Notes: a model not told the origin generated them from the letters alone. DNA of 31,698 bases from a virus (IMGVR_UViG_3300009085_000067:1-31698); one strand, 5' to 3'. Numbered from the stretch's first letter, positions 1 through 7,467 are shown. Made by a program: numbers and translations.

Positions 1-115
1 CTACGGCTCCGGCTCCGGCTACGGCTCCGGCGACGGCTCCGGCTACGGCTACGGCTCCGGCTCCGGCTACGGCTCCGGCGACGGCTCCGGCTACGGCGAC
101 GGCGACGGCGACGGC
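1..115 (+). repeat. Tandem hexanucleotide repeat (GGCTCC / GGCTAC / GGCGAC)
   Basis: About 19 tandem six-base units run from the window edge to 115. Each is GGC followed by TCC, TAC or GAC and encodes Gly-Ser, Gly-Tyr or Gly-Asp. The repeat lies wholly within the coding frame, so gain or loss of units keeps the frame. Such tracts are prone to slippage, so length variation between isolates would be expected. Confidence 0.9.
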
Positions 116-586
116 GAAAAGATCAAGCGTATCAACGGAAAGCCAGTCTATTATGTCGATTCCATTCCGTGCGTGTTCGAGTCTGTACACGATACATGGG
201 CGGCGGTCAACGTGATAAACCGCGAGGACTACACGACGAAACCGGCGTTCATTGCAAGGCAGGACGGATATTTCGCACACGGCGAGACGATACGAGAAGC
301 GTTCGCCGCCGTTATTGAGAAAGTTATGGATAACATGGACTTTGAGGAAAAGAAAGCATCTTTCCTTGATAAGTTCCCCGCCATGGAAACTAAGTATCCG
401 GCAATGGACTTCTTCTCCTGGCATCATGTCATAACAGGGTCGTGCGAGTTTGGACGCAAGCAGTTCGCCGAAGAACACGGCATTGATCTTGATGGCACGA
501 TGACTGTCAAACGGTTTTTCGATCTAACCCGCGAGTCGTATGGAGGCGACAGAATCAGGGAGCTTGAAGAACTATACGTAATATAG
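2..586 (+). CDS. C-terminal part of a phage protein with a Gly-rich repeat tract (5' end outside the window)
   Basis: The reading frame is open from the first bases, so the gene starts upstream; the GTG at 173 lies inside the frame and has no good ribosome binding site. The visible part begins with about 38 residues of alternating Gly with Ser, Tyr or Asp, then a globular domain of about 155 residues starting near KIKRINGKPV. That domain is rich in aromatic residues and has a WHH motif followed by TGSCEFGR. I recognise the arrangement (low-complexity Gly/Ser/Tyr/Asp tract, then this domain with HGETIREA and CEFGRKQFA motifs) as a recurring phage protein type of unknown function. It ends with TAG at 584-586, just before a promoter. 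The frame is certain; the function is unknown. Confidence 0.75.
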   Translation, partial: YGSGSGYGSGDGSGYGYGSGSGYGSGDGSGYGDGDGDGEKIKRINGKPVYYVDSIPCVFESVHDTWAAVNVINREDYTTKPAFIARQDGYFAHGETIREAFAAVIEKVMDNMDFEEKKASFLDKFPAMETKYPAMDFFSWHHVITGSCEFGRKQFAEEHGIDLDGTMTVKRFFDLTRESYGGDRIRELEELYVI

Positions 587-589
587 GTC

Positions 590-619
590 TTTACAGAAAA
601 GCAAAAAGCGGTTTATACT
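590..619 (+). promoter_or_regulatory. Sigma-70-type promoter reading into the non-coding region
   Basis: TTTACA at 590-595 and TATACT at 614-619 are separated by 18 bases, giving 5/6 matches to each consensus hexamer. The start of transcription would be near 626, just inside the 840-base stretch that lacks a convincing gene. The same hexamer pair, with 17-base spacing, occurs upstream of the leftward early operon (26333-26361). This is pattern matching only. Confidence 0.55.
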
Positions 620-687
620 GCTATTGTTAACTTCCAGACAGACCGTGCCGGTTCGGGCGAGTTGCGCCGTTGGCGATGACAAGCAAA

Positions 688-794
688 ACCGGATAACGCC
701 CGGTAGTTCAGTTGAAGAACAGCAGGAGAGATACCTGTATGGGCTGGTTCGTTACCAGCTCGGGCGAAACCCAGAGGACCCGTTCGACTCGGGT
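688..794 (+). other. tRNA-like fold without a matching acceptor stem
   Basis: Consecutive hairpins mimic a class II tRNA: a D-arm-like stem GTTC/GAAC (706-720), an anticodon-arm-like 5-bp stem with a 7-base loop (722-738), a long variable-arm-like stem of 6 bp (743-748 with 754-759) and a perfect T-arm (778-794, 5 bp, loop TTCGACT). The seven bases after the T-arm do not pair with those before the D-arm, the anticodon-like loop lacks U33, and the D-loop lacks the GG pair. It is therefore not a normal tRNA gene. It could be a decayed tRNA or a structural module of the larger RNA. Confidence 0.4.
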
Positions 795-1318
795 ATAGAG
801 TGTGACGGCCATAGGCACGCTGGGCATGAGTGAACCGAGCTTGTGCAAGTTAATTTCGGTATTGGTTGATTCCGGTCGCGAACGGATAGGCAGACGCGTT
901 TTTCCGGCGATACGGAGATAATGAGCGAGGCCGCAAGGTGTAAGGCGGCACAGTCCTCGGAATAGGGCTAATACTGGAACACTGTTCGCTGGGTCAACGC
1001 CGGAAGCTCATTATAGCCCGTATGGGTGAACAAACTGGGGTAGCCGTTAGACCCGACACAAAACGCAAACGGAAAATTAATATATATACCGGCATGGCTC
1101 CGTTGGAGATTGCCGGAAGCCGGTCGTCAAGGGGCGCACTCGAGAGAGCGAAATGCGCGAGACGACACAAGGACTGTGGACGTAAGCGGAAACGTCACTG
1201 AGCAACGTGCTGAAATATCGCACGCGTTAAAGCCAGATGAATGCAAGATTCGATCCCTTGCCGGTTCAAGACCATCCCTGTGAAAGGTTTTACTCGATGT
1301 GGACCTTTCCGGGTGGTA

Positions 1319-1424
1319 GCGCATGATGCAGGGTGTGTTTATACGACTTTACACGTGGATAACACACAAGACATGGGTAGAACACCTTACTACTCCTAAT
1401 CGGGTTCGATTCCCGATGTGCGCA
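1319..1424 (+). other. 106-nt cloverleaf-like element with a true T-arm, at the 3' end of the candidate ncRNA
   Basis: Bases 1319-1325 (GCGCATG) pair with 1417-1423 (TGTGCGC), two pairs being G-U, like a 7-bp acceptor stem, and A1424 sits in the discriminator position. Inside are a 7-bp stem 1333-1339 with 1361-1367, a 6-bp stem 1375-1380 with 1390-1395 (9-base loop), and a perfect T-arm at 1400-1416 (loop TTCGATT). Length, loop sizes and the missing D-loop Gs rule out a standard tRNA. It may be a tRNA mimic that marks the RNA for 3' processing. Confidence 0.4.
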
Positions 1425-1429
1425 AATAC

Positions 1430-1457
1430 TTGACAATGTAAAGAAATCTGTTAGAAT
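1430..1457 (+). promoter_or_regulatory. Strong promoter placed for leaderless transcription of the HTH gene
   Basis: TTGACA (1430-1435) is a perfect -35 box and TAGAAT (1452-1457) a 5/6 -10 box, with 16 bases between. The expected transcription start is about 1464, which is the A of the ATG of the downstream HTH gene. No good Shine-Dalgarno sequence precedes that ATG (only TGGAACC). The mRNA may thus be leaderless, as for lambda cI transcribed from PRM. Confidence 0.6.
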
Positions 1458-1463
1458 GGAACC

Positions 1464-1739
1464 ATGAAAACGGTACAGGAAAAGCTTAAGCAGGCACGGT
1501 TTAGTAAAGGGCTTACAACCAGGGAGGTAGGCGCGGCGGTCGGGATCTCAGCAAATATGGTCAGCCTTGCCGAGAACACGAAGGCGCAAGAGCTTTCACC
1601 TCGGGTGATTCGCCTTCTTTCTGGACTCTACCACCTCGACGGGGAAAAGCTCGTCAGCCAGTACGCGAAAGAGCATTCCGCATATATGGCAAAAAAGAAG
1701 GCCGAGCCTTCGGCAAACACCGAGACGGCGGCAGGATGA
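1464..1739 (+). CDS. XRE-family helix-turn-helix transcription regulator
   Basis: The 91-residue protein carries an HTH_3/XRE domain over residues 4-62: an LKQAR helix, then TTREVGAAVGISANMVSLAE as the helix-turn-helix, then the SPRVIRLLSGLYHLD scaffold helix. The tail is short and charged, with no peptidase or dimerisation domain, so it resembles small phage regulators. ATG 1464 lies six bases after a -10 box, suggesting leaderless expression. The stop overlaps the next gene's start (ATGA). It sits at the head of the late genes rather than in the early region, so it may control packaging and virion genes; that role is inference. Confidence 0.8.
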   Translation: MKTVQEKLKQARFSKGLTTREVGAAVGISANMVSLAENTKAQELSPRVIRLLSGLYHLDGEKLVSQYAKEHSAYMAKKKAEPSANTETAAG

Positions 1740-2098
1740 ACATTCCATCACCAATGCTGCTAGATATATTCGTCGAGATAGCAAACGAACGGGCCCGGCA
1801 GGATGAGCTCCACCCGTGGGACGGAATAAAGGTTGCGTTTACAATCGACGACGAGGCAGATAAAACACCCCAGCGCAACGTCCTTGACTCATACCGCCGA
1901 ATAAACGATAACAGGGAAGCGCAGGGAATCATCATTGTGGATAGCCTTGTCTGCGAGGAACTACTTGAGGCACAAACCGAAGAGGACGAATTGAAGGCAG
2001 ACGGCGAGATCATGCAGGCCGCGACAGTTCTAATTCGTTACCTTGAATGGAGAAAGGCGCGGAGGATAATTGGTGGCGACGCGAACAGGAAGGCCTGA
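1736..2098 (+). CDS. MazG-like all-alpha NTP pyrophosphohydrolase-type protein
   Basis: The 120-residue protein has the pattern seen in short phage MazG-like proteins: an N-terminal ERARQDELHPWD motif (residues 17-28), then an acidic helix CEELLEAQTEEDE, and a final helix ADGEIMQAATVLIRYLEW. Family members use acidic EExxE and ExxD residues to bind Mg and hydrolyse NTPs. The first helix motif is clear, the rest less so, and the insert rich in Asp at residues 33-45 is unusual. Start ATG overlaps the preceding stop by four bases, indicating translational coupling. The activity is inferred from pattern only. Confidence 0.5.
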   Translation: MNIPSPMLLDIFVEIANERARQDELHPWDGIKVAFTIDDEADKTPQRNVLDSYRRINDNREAQGIIIVDSLVCEELLEAQTEEDELKADGEIMQAATVLIRYLEWRKARRIIGGDANRKA

Positions 2099-2474
2099 AA
2101 ACTTAATACCACAATCAAAGAGAACCCCGGAAGAAGCCCGAGAAATGGGACGCAAGGGAGGCATAGCGTCAGGAAAGGTTCGCCGCGAGAAGAAACGAAT
2201 AAGTCAGATCCTTTCAGAATACCTTCAAAAAGAACATAACATCATTTTACGGAACGAAAACGGCGTAATAATAAAAACTGAGAAGCTATCGGCACCTGAA
2301 CTGATCGACAGGACGATTACCGAAGTATTATCGCGCGGAGATTCGGCAAGCGTGTCGATGATTAAGGAAATCCGAGAAGCAACAGAAAAAGATAACGATA
2401 ATGACGAGCTTACGCAAAAGCTTGATGCAATACTTTCCGGAGTAAAGGATCAGGCCGGTGCAGCTAACCGATAA
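2073..2474 (+). CDS. terS: Probable terminase small subunit
   Basis: This 133-residue basic protein lies directly upstream of, and overlaps by 17 bases, the terminase large subunit, the usual place for TerS. It has a KGGIASGKVRREKKRISQIL segment (residues about 29-48), a motif common in small DNA-packaging or DNA-binding phage proteins of this kind, followed by predicted helices. GTG 2073 is preferred over TTG 2070 because GGAGG at 2061-2065 is then seven bases away. No characterised TerS domain is obvious, so the name rests mainly on position. Confidence 0.55.
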   Translation: MATRTGRPENLIPQSKRTPEEAREMGRKGGIASGKVRREKKRISQILSEYLQKEHNIILRNENGVIIKTEKLSAPELIDRTITEVLSRGDSASVSMIKEIREATEKDNDNDELTQKLDAILSGVKDQAGAANR

Positions 2475-3654
2475 ACAGCGCGACTTCATCAAAAACGCTA
2501 GCCATCGGTGGAACATAAAGACGGGTGCGACCCGAAGCGGGAAAACATACCTTGACCTGAACTACACAATCCCGGCACGAATACGGGAGACGGCTGGAAT
2601 GCCCGGCATGAATGTGATTCTCGGCTACACTCAGGGGAATATCAAGCGGAACATCATTTCCCCGCTTCAAGACATCTGGGGCGGGCTTGTATCGAACATC
2701 AACACGAACGGTATATCGTTCATGTTTGGGGAGCCGGTCCACTGCCTCGGAGCCGATAAGGTAAATGCCGTCAACAGGGTACGCGGTTCGGGATGGAAGT
2801 ACCTATATGGTGACGAGTTCGCGACATGGAACAGCGAATTGTTTGAGATGGCGAAAAGCCGTTTGGACAAGCCGTACTCTCGAGCTGACCTCACCTGCAA
2901 TCCAGATAGCCCGGTCCATTGGGCGAAGAAGTTCATAGACTCCGATGTAGACAAATACGTACAGGAGTATTCGCTCTTCGACAATACTTCCCTCGACGAG
3001 AAGGTCGTAAAGAATCTTTGCCGGGAATATGCGGGCACGGTCTATTATGAGCGTTACATCCTTGGGAAATGGGTCAGGGCCGAGGGGGTCTGTTTTCCTT
3101 CCTTCGGTGAAAAGAACATCCTCGACGATATGCCGAAGAACATTCTATTCGTCGAGATAGGTGCGGACATCGGTGGCAGCGGGTCGGCGACGGTCTACAC
3201 GGCGGTCGGGTACTTCAAGCCAGCGGGAAGGCCGCTATCAATCGTCGTGCTTGATGAGTTCTACGACAAAGACAACTACAGCACCGAGTCTATACTGATA
3301 AACTTTAGGAAGTTCGTCGAACGTGTTAAAAGGCAATGGCAGTGTGTAGATGCTTACTGCGACAGCGCGGAGCAGTTGATCCTCAAGTCCATGCGTAACC
3401 TCGGCGTGGTAAACGTCGGAAACTCCGTGAAATACCCAATCATCGACCGTATCCGTTTCTGGGATATGATGTATTCGACCGAACGGGCTTTCATTATGCG
3501 TGGTTGCCAGAATGCGATTACTGCCGTACAATCCGCCGTATGGGACGAGAAGGCCGAAAAAGATACCAGACTGGACAACGGGACAACGAACATCGACAGC
3601 CTTGACAGCATGGAATACGCGGTTGAACGCCGGATGAAGGAGCTAATACTATGA
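2458..3654 (+). CDS. terL: Terminase large subunit (packaging ATPase and nuclease)
   Basis: The 398-residue protein powers DNA packaging into the prohead and cuts concatemers. Walker A is GATRSGKT at residues 23-30, and Walker B is the hydrophobic run ending YLYGDE at about 115-120. The C-terminal RNase H-like nuclease shows its acidic residues in GADIGG (D237), CDSAEQ (D302) and DSLDS (D380/D383). Length and motifs fit the PBSX/SPP1-type TerL group common in Firmicutes and spirochaete phages. Start is GTG 2458, overlapping terS. The stop overlaps the portal start. Function is confident. Confidence 0.95.
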   Translation: MQLTDKQRDFIKNASHRWNIKTGATRSGKTYLDLNYTIPARIRETAGMPGMNVILGYTQGNIKRNIISPLQDIWGGLVSNINTNGISFMFGEPVHCLGADKVNAVNRVRGSGWKYLYGDEFATWNSELFEMAKSRLDKPYSRADLTCNPDSPVHWAKKFIDSDVDKYVQEYSLFDNTSLDEKVVKNLCREYAGTVYYERYILGKWVRAEGVCFPSFGEKNILDDMPKNILFVEIGADIGGSGSATVYTAVGYFKPAGRPLSIVVLDEFYDKDNYSTESILINFRKFVERVKRQWQCVDAYCDSAEQLILKSMRNLGVVNVGNSVKYPIIDRIRFWDMMYSTERAFIMRGCQNAITAVQSAVWDEKAEKDTRLDNGTTNIDSLDSMEYAVERRMKELIL

Positions 3655-5051
3655 CGATAAGGGGAGTAGCAAAGATGATATGGAACAAGATAACCGGAAA
3701 GGACATCTCGAGCGACGTACTGAATTGTGAAAGCCGCGTCGATCTGTGGCGGCGGGTGTACGCCGGACGCGCAGACTGGCTCGAATACAGCTACCCGACG
3801 CTTACCGGGCATTTGCAGAAGCGCATCAGAAAGTCAATGAAGCCCGCTTACCTCGTCGTATCGGAGATTGCCGGTCTCATCTGGTCAGAACGCCCGGAGC
3901 TTACGGTTGACCCGTTCACCATGGACGTGCTTGTCCGCGAGAACTTCATTGGGACCATGCAGCGGGAGACGGAATACCTTCTCGCCCTCGGGGCCGTTAT
4001 CCCGAAGCTCTACGTGGAGAATGGGAAAATCAAGATTGATTTCGTAGGTGCTGACCGCTTTATCCCGATCTCGTGGGACTCAACGGGAATCCATGATGCA
4101 GACATCATCGACCGCCGAATCATCAAGAAGCGCCAGTATATCCGCGTGGAGAAACACCGCAGGCAGGCAGACGGAACGTATATCATAACCTCGGAGACAT
4201 ACGAGGAGATTGGGGCAACGCTGGTTCCGGCACAGCTTTCACTGTTCGGCATCGAGGACGCGGAATCATATTCACCGGTAAAGCTCTTCCAGTACATCGG
4301 AGTGCCGGGCGGGAATAATCTTGACATTGAATCACCGCTTTCTATCTCCGTGTTTGCCAATGCGCTCGACACAATCGAATCGCTCGACATCGCCTTCGAT
4401 GCGCTGCAGTCGGAAATTGTGCTCGGAAAAAAGCGCATCATTGTCCCGGCATCGGCGGTTCGGACAGTCATTGATGCGGAGACCGGAAAGCCCATCCGGT
4501 ACTTTGACCCCTCCGACGAGGTTTATCAGGCATTCTCCGGCGATGACAAGGAGCAGCTCAAGATTACCGATAACACGCTCGACCTGCGAATCGAGGAAAT
4601 ACGTCTCGCCATCAAGACTCTCGTCGACATTCTTTGCATCCAGACCGGCGTGAATCCCGGCTATCTCTCCTTTGATGGCCAGTCAATGAAAACAGCGACC
4701 GAGGTGATAAGCGAGAACAGCAAGACCTTCAAGACGAAGAAGGGACTTGAGAACGCGATCGGTGACGGGATCGTCGAAATGTGCATGTCCATCCAGATAC
4801 TCGGCGCATACCTCAAGGAGTCTGTTGGCTCCGTCGTCCCGTCAATCGAGTGGGATGATTCCGTGATCGAGGATCGGAACAGCGCGGCGACCTATTACCA
4901 TTCCCGCATGACTGGCGGAACCATTGAGTCATGGCGGGCGATCATGAAGCTCGACGGTTGCACCGAGGAAGAGGCAAAAACGCGGGCGGCTGAGATCAAG
5001 AAGGAAAAAGCAACGGTTGACGTTGGGGCATTATTCGGAGGACAGGGATGA
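3651..5051 (+). CDS. Portal protein (SPP1 gp6-like)
   Basis: The 466-residue protein forms the dodecameric channel at the capsid vertex through which DNA is packaged. Position directly after TerL, length, and features such as DLWRRVYAG near the N-terminus, GVPGGNNLD and a long helical segment around QTGVNPGYLSFDG fit the SPP1/PBSX portal family. ATG 3651 overlaps the terL stop by four bases (ATGA), and the stop overlaps the next start in the same way, so the packaging genes are translationally coupled. Confidence 0.88.
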   Translation: MTIRGVAKMIWNKITGKDISSDVLNCESRVDLWRRVYAGRADWLEYSYPTLTGHLQKRIRKSMKPAYLVVSEIAGLIWSERPELTVDPFTMDVLVRENFIGTMQRETEYLLALGAVIPKLYVENGKIKIDFVGADRFIPISWDSTGIHDADIIDRRIIKKRQYIRVEKHRRQADGTYIITSETYEEIGATLVPAQLSLFGIEDAESYSPVKLFQYIGVPGGNNLDIESPLSISVFANALDTIESLDIAFDALQSEIVLGKKRIIVPASAVRTVIDAETGKPIRYFDPSDEVYQAFSGDDKEQLKITDNTLDLRIEEIRLAIKTLVDILCIQTGVNPGYLSFDGQSMKTATEVISENSKTFKTKKGLENAIGDGIVEMCMSIQILGAYLKESVGSVVPSIEWDDSVIEDRNSAATYYHSRMTGGTIESWRAIMKLDGCTEEEAKTRAAEIKKEKATVDVGALFGGQG

Positions 5052-5230
5052 AAGCAAAGTTCATTGGTAAACGAATCAGAGGAAGGGCCGTCGGTTCTGT
5101 TTACCTTGAAATAAACGGCGAATATGTCGAAATCGAAAGAGTGACTGACATGAGTTTTTTAGCAGGAAGTAAAGACATCGGAAAAATCGAGCTTCTTGTT
5201 GATTTCACCGAAATAAAGATAGAGGGATAA
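5048..5230 (+). CDS. Small hypothetical protein
   Basis: A 60-residue protein between portal and minor capsid genes. Its start overlaps the portal stop (ATGA) after GGAGGACAGGG, a good ribosome binding site, which supports it as real. Sequence alternates beta-like segments (VYLEINGEYVEIERV, IELLVDFTEIKI), suggesting a small beta-rich fold. I do not recognise a family. Confidence 0.65.
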   Translation: MKAKFIGKRIRGRAVGSVYLEINGEYVEIERVTDMSFLAGSKDIGKIELLVDFTEIKIEG

Positions 5231-5232
5231 AC

Positions 5233-5514
5233 ATGAAAGACGCAGGCACCGGGCAACTCACCGGGAAGCAGAATAGGAACAACAGCCGTGCGGCGCGGGC
5301 AGCGGTAATAGCCTTCGAGAAACAGCAGGCGGCATACTTCGGGTATCGCCCTCTCGGGTGGTATATCAAGCTCATGCCGACGAAGACGCTCCGGGCGTAC
5401 ATGGAAGCGCGGTACAACGAACAGCCAGAAGGTGCAAAGCGCCGTTTCGGACGGGCTGTTATCCGGCAGACGAACAACAACAAAAAGCGAATACGGAAGA
5501 TGATCAAGAAATGA
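5233..5514 (+). CDS. Small basic hypothetical protein in the head gene cluster
   Basis: A 93-residue protein, rich in Arg, Lys and Asn, that begins two bases after the previous stop and whose stop overlaps the next gene's ATG. The basic character suggests nucleic acid contact or assembly with the acidic scaffold, but no motif shows this. The tight coupling on both sides supports it as a gene. No family recognised. Confidence 0.7.
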   Translation: MKDAGTGQLTGKQNRNNSRAARAAVIAFEKQQAAYFGYRPLGWYIKLMPTKTLRAYMEARYNEQPEGAKRRFGRAVIRQTNNNKKRIRKMIKK

Positions 5515-6557
5515 CCGCCCTCGAATTGCTCTACCAGATCGAAACCGAGATGCTTGCCAATATGCTCCGATTGCTCAACCGTGGTGCAATCGGTTCGGCA
5601 GTCTGGCAGGCTGAAAAGCTGTCCCAGATCGGCACACTACAGGCCATGAACCGCGAGGCGATAGAGCAAAACCTACGTAAAGCGATAGAGGCGGCTATGC
5701 AGGAAATCGAGGCGAGGACACGGGAAGGGGCGCAGGTGGTCGATACCGAGGTCAATACCCGGAACCTCGCCGAAGTCCTGCCTATCGAGTCAAGCGCAAA
5801 GCTCAAGGCCGTTACGAGCGCTTGGGCGCGTATATCAGCCGACAGCATGAACCGCATGAGTGCAACCATGCTCAAGTCAGCCGCCGACGTTTACACAAAG
5901 ACAGTCGAGACAGTTACCGCCGAAGTACTTACCGGGAACCTCACCGGCCGACAGGCAATCGCGCAGACATCCGCGAAATGGGCGCAGAATGGAATCAACG
6001 CTTTCGTTGACAGCGCCGGCAGGAACTGGACGACCGAAGCATACGCGCAGACGATCATCCGGACGACCACGCGCAATGCCAGGCGGGAGGCACAATTCGA
6101 GAGGATGGACGAATACGGGTTCGACCTCATACTGGTATCAAGCCACATCGGGGCCCGTCCCGGTTGCGCACCGTATCAGGGGAAGGTGTATTCGAGAACA
6201 GGAAAAACACCTGGGTATCCGACTCTTGCTACAACATCATACGGTGAACCGGCTGGTCTGTTCGGTATCAACTGCGGACATACTTCATCGATATACGTGC
6301 CCGGAACCGAAAAGGCATATAAGCCATATCCCGCGAAAGAGAATGCGGAGGCCTATAAGGAATCGCAGGTTCAACGCGGGCTTGAGAGGGCGATCAGGCG
6401 CGACAAGCGGGCCCTATACTTCGCATCGATTGACGGAGGCGATGACCAGATAGCGCACTACAAGAAGCAGGTGGCCGACAGGCAGGCAGTCATGAGAGAG
6501 TTTATAGACGAATCGGGGCGAACGCGCCGCCGAGATCGTGAGCAGATATACCAATAA
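5511..6557 (+). CDS. Phage minor capsid protein 2 family (head morphogenesis)
   Basis: The 348-residue protein has the C-terminal signature of the Phage_min_cap2 family: SSHIGARPGCAPYQGKVYS, then YGEPAGLFGINCGHTSSIYVPG with paired Cys and His residues. The N-terminal half is helical. Family members are minor head proteins encoded next to the portal, comparable in position to SPP1 gp7 or MuF. The frame is open further upstream, but ATG 5511 overlaps the preceding stop and follows GGAAGA, so I place the start there. No toxin domain is fused at the C-terminus. Confidence 0.85.
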   Translation: MTALELLYQIETEMLANMLRLLNRGAIGSAVWQAEKLSQIGTLQAMNREAIEQNLRKAIEAAMQEIEARTREGAQVVDTEVNTRNLAEVLPIESSAKLKAVTSAWARISADSMNRMSATMLKSAADVYTKTVETVTAEVLTGNLTGRQAIAQTSAKWAQNGINAFVDSAGRNWTTEAYAQTIIRTTTRNARREAQFERMDEYGFDLILVSSHIGARPGCAPYQGKVYSRTGKTPGYPTLATTSYGEPAGLFGINCGHTSSIYVPGTEKAYKPYPAKENAEAYKESQVQRGLERAIRRDKRALYFASIDGGDDQIAHYKKQVADRQAVMREFIDESGRTRRRDREQIYQ

Positions 6558-6567
6558 GGAGGAAGTG

Positions 6568-6705
6568 ATGAAAAGATTTTTTGAGAGGATGATACCAAAG
6601 ACGTATCGTTCGCATTACAGGGACGGCGTTGGAGCGAAACACTTTGCCGTATGGTGTCAGTGGTTCGACAAAATATGGAACTACGAAGACGTACTGATAA
6701 AGTAA
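6568..6705 (+). CDS. Small 45-residue hypothetical protein
   Basis: ATG 6568 follows a perfect ribosome binding site (AAGGAGG at 6557-6563) and the frame closes with TAA at 6703-6705. The protein is basic at its start and rich in aromatics (FFERM, WCQWFDKIWNY). It fits exactly between the minor capsid gene and the scaffold gene. The strong ribosome binding site is the main support. No family recognised. Confidence 0.6.
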   Translation: MKRFFERMIPKTYRSHYRDGVGAKHFAVWCQWFDKIWNYEDVLIK

Positions 6706-6718
6706 TAAGGGGGAATGT

Positions 6719-7324
6719 ATGAAGTTTGAAAGAGTGTTTTACGCCGCAGACGGTGCGGATGGTGGAAGCGGAGCGGGACCGGCCGCAGTTGTCGGAAGTG
6801 GTGAATCTGGAACCGCCGGCACCGCGGGCCAGTCCTCCGGAGCCGACACAGAGAAGCCAGCAGGACGGACGTACAACGATGAGCAGGTGAACGCGATGAT
6901 TCTCCGCGACTCGAAAAAGGAAGTGGCAAAGTTCCTGCGAGAAGCCGGACTCGAGCCTACCGGAGACGTGAAGGCCGATCTTGCGGGATTCAAGGAATGG
7001 AAGGAAAGCCAGAAAACGGTAAATGACAAGCTGAAAGATCAGGAGACCGCAACGGAGACCGCCCGGCGCGAGGCTCGTGAAGCCAGAACGGAGGCAGAAG
7101 CACTGCGGCGCGGAGTATCTGACAAGCTCCTTCCTCGCTTCCTCAAGCTGGCCAGCGGGTACGAAGGCGAGACCGTCGCCGACCAGGTAGCCGCCGCGCT
7201 TGCCGATTTCCCCGAGTTCGCCGGCGCTGAAAAGAAGGACATTGGGGCCGGATCAAAGAATCAGCAGATCGACGGAAACGATGCCGCGTTGAACGCGCTG
7301 AAAAAGCAATATATGCACCGTTGA
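6719..7324 (+). CDS. Probable capsid scaffolding protein
   Basis: The 201-residue protein sits just before the major capsid gene. It begins with a Gly/Ala/Ser-rich tail (residues 10-45), followed by a charged helical region (about 60-130) with heptad-like Glu/Arg/Ala runs typical of scaffold coiled coils, and ends with a basic LKKQYMHR. This matches the phage minor structural GP20/DUF4355 type of scaffold, which directs MCP assembly and leaves or is cleaved before packaging. Ribosome binding site AAGGGGGAATGT precedes ATG 6719. The stop codon overlaps the -35 box of the next promoter. Confidence 0.75.
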   Translation: MKFERVFYAADGADGGSGAGPAAVVGSGESGTAGTAGQSSGADTEKPAGRTYNDEQVNAMILRDSKKEVAKFLREAGLEPTGDVKADLAGFKEWKESQKTVNDKLKDQETATETARREAREARTEAEALRRGVSDKLLPRFLKLASGYEGETVADQVAAALADFPEFAGAEKKDIGAGSKNQQIDGNDAALNALKKQYMHR

Positions 7325-7349
7325 CAGAAAAAGTATTCGGGTAGATAAT
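7321..7349 (+). promoter_or_regulatory. Promoter for the major capsid gene
   Basis: TTGACA (7321-7326) is a perfect -35 box, spaced 17 bases from GATAAT (7344-7349), a 5/6 -10 box. The -35 overlaps the scaffold stop codon. A start near 7356 would give an untranslated leader of about 120 bases before the MCP. Together with the terminator at 8686 it makes the MCP a separate transcription unit. Confidence 0.6.
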
Positions 7350-7467
7350 CCGAATTACCGGCTCGGCGTATCCGAGGAAAGGGCTTGACCGATTATCAAG
7401 GGTTAATGCTTCCGTATGGGAGCCAATCACTTATATATTCGGGCAGGCTCTTTCTTTTTGCTTGCCC
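7335..7467 (+). promoter_or_regulatory. Structured leader of the major capsid mRNA
   Basis: The non-coding gap before the MCP holds several perfect or near-perfect hairpins: 7335-7340 with 7350-7355 (overlapping the promoter), 7362-7366 with 7372-7376, and 7441-7447 with 7461-7467 around a pyrimidine-rich loop just before the ribosome binding site. They could stabilise an abundant mRNA or tune translation. There is no U-run after the last hairpin, so it is not a simple terminator. Confidence 0.4.

Larger units (their letters stand above)
626..1424 (+). ncRNA. Candidate large structured phage ncRNA, about 800 nt, with tRNA-like modules
   Basis: This stretch has no convincing coding sequence: the short frames present lack ribosome binding sites and family features. 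It is dense in perfect helices on the plus strand. Examples are 918-926 with 1006-1014 (9 bp) stacked on 910-915 with 1018-1023 (6 bp); 1089-1094 with 1111-1116; 1123-1128 with 1161-1166 enclosing 1134-1138 with 1154-1158 and a stem capped by a GAGA tetraloop (1139-1148); 1282-1288 with 1303-1309 inside 1271-1277 with 1311-1317; and 904-909 with 998-1003, which would be a pseudoknot. T-arm-like hairpins with TTCGACT and TTCGATT loops lie near both ends (778-794, 1400-1416). A promoter at 590-619 reads into it and another begins just after it at 1430. Size, phage setting and tRNA-like parts recall the giant phage RNAs GOLLD and ROOL, but I cannot assign it to either. Confidence 0.5.

Noticed and set aside
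624-833. Short frame on the plus strand (69 residues) in the non-coding stretch
   Set aside because: No ribosome binding site, no family features, and it runs through several strong RNA helices including a T-arm-like hairpin.
1127-1324. Minus-strand frame of 65 residues
   Set aside because: Poor start signals and no recognisable features; it lies in the structured ncRNA region.
688-1424. Standard tRNA genes
   Set aside because: T-arms are perfect, but acceptor pairing, U33, the D-loop GG pair and loop sizes do not fit a functional tRNA at either end.
5860-6453. 197-residue plus-strand frame inside the minor capsid gene
   Set aside because: Out-of-frame shadow, rich in Arg, Pro and Ser as expected for a shifted frame; the overlapping frame has the clear Phage_min_cap2 signature.
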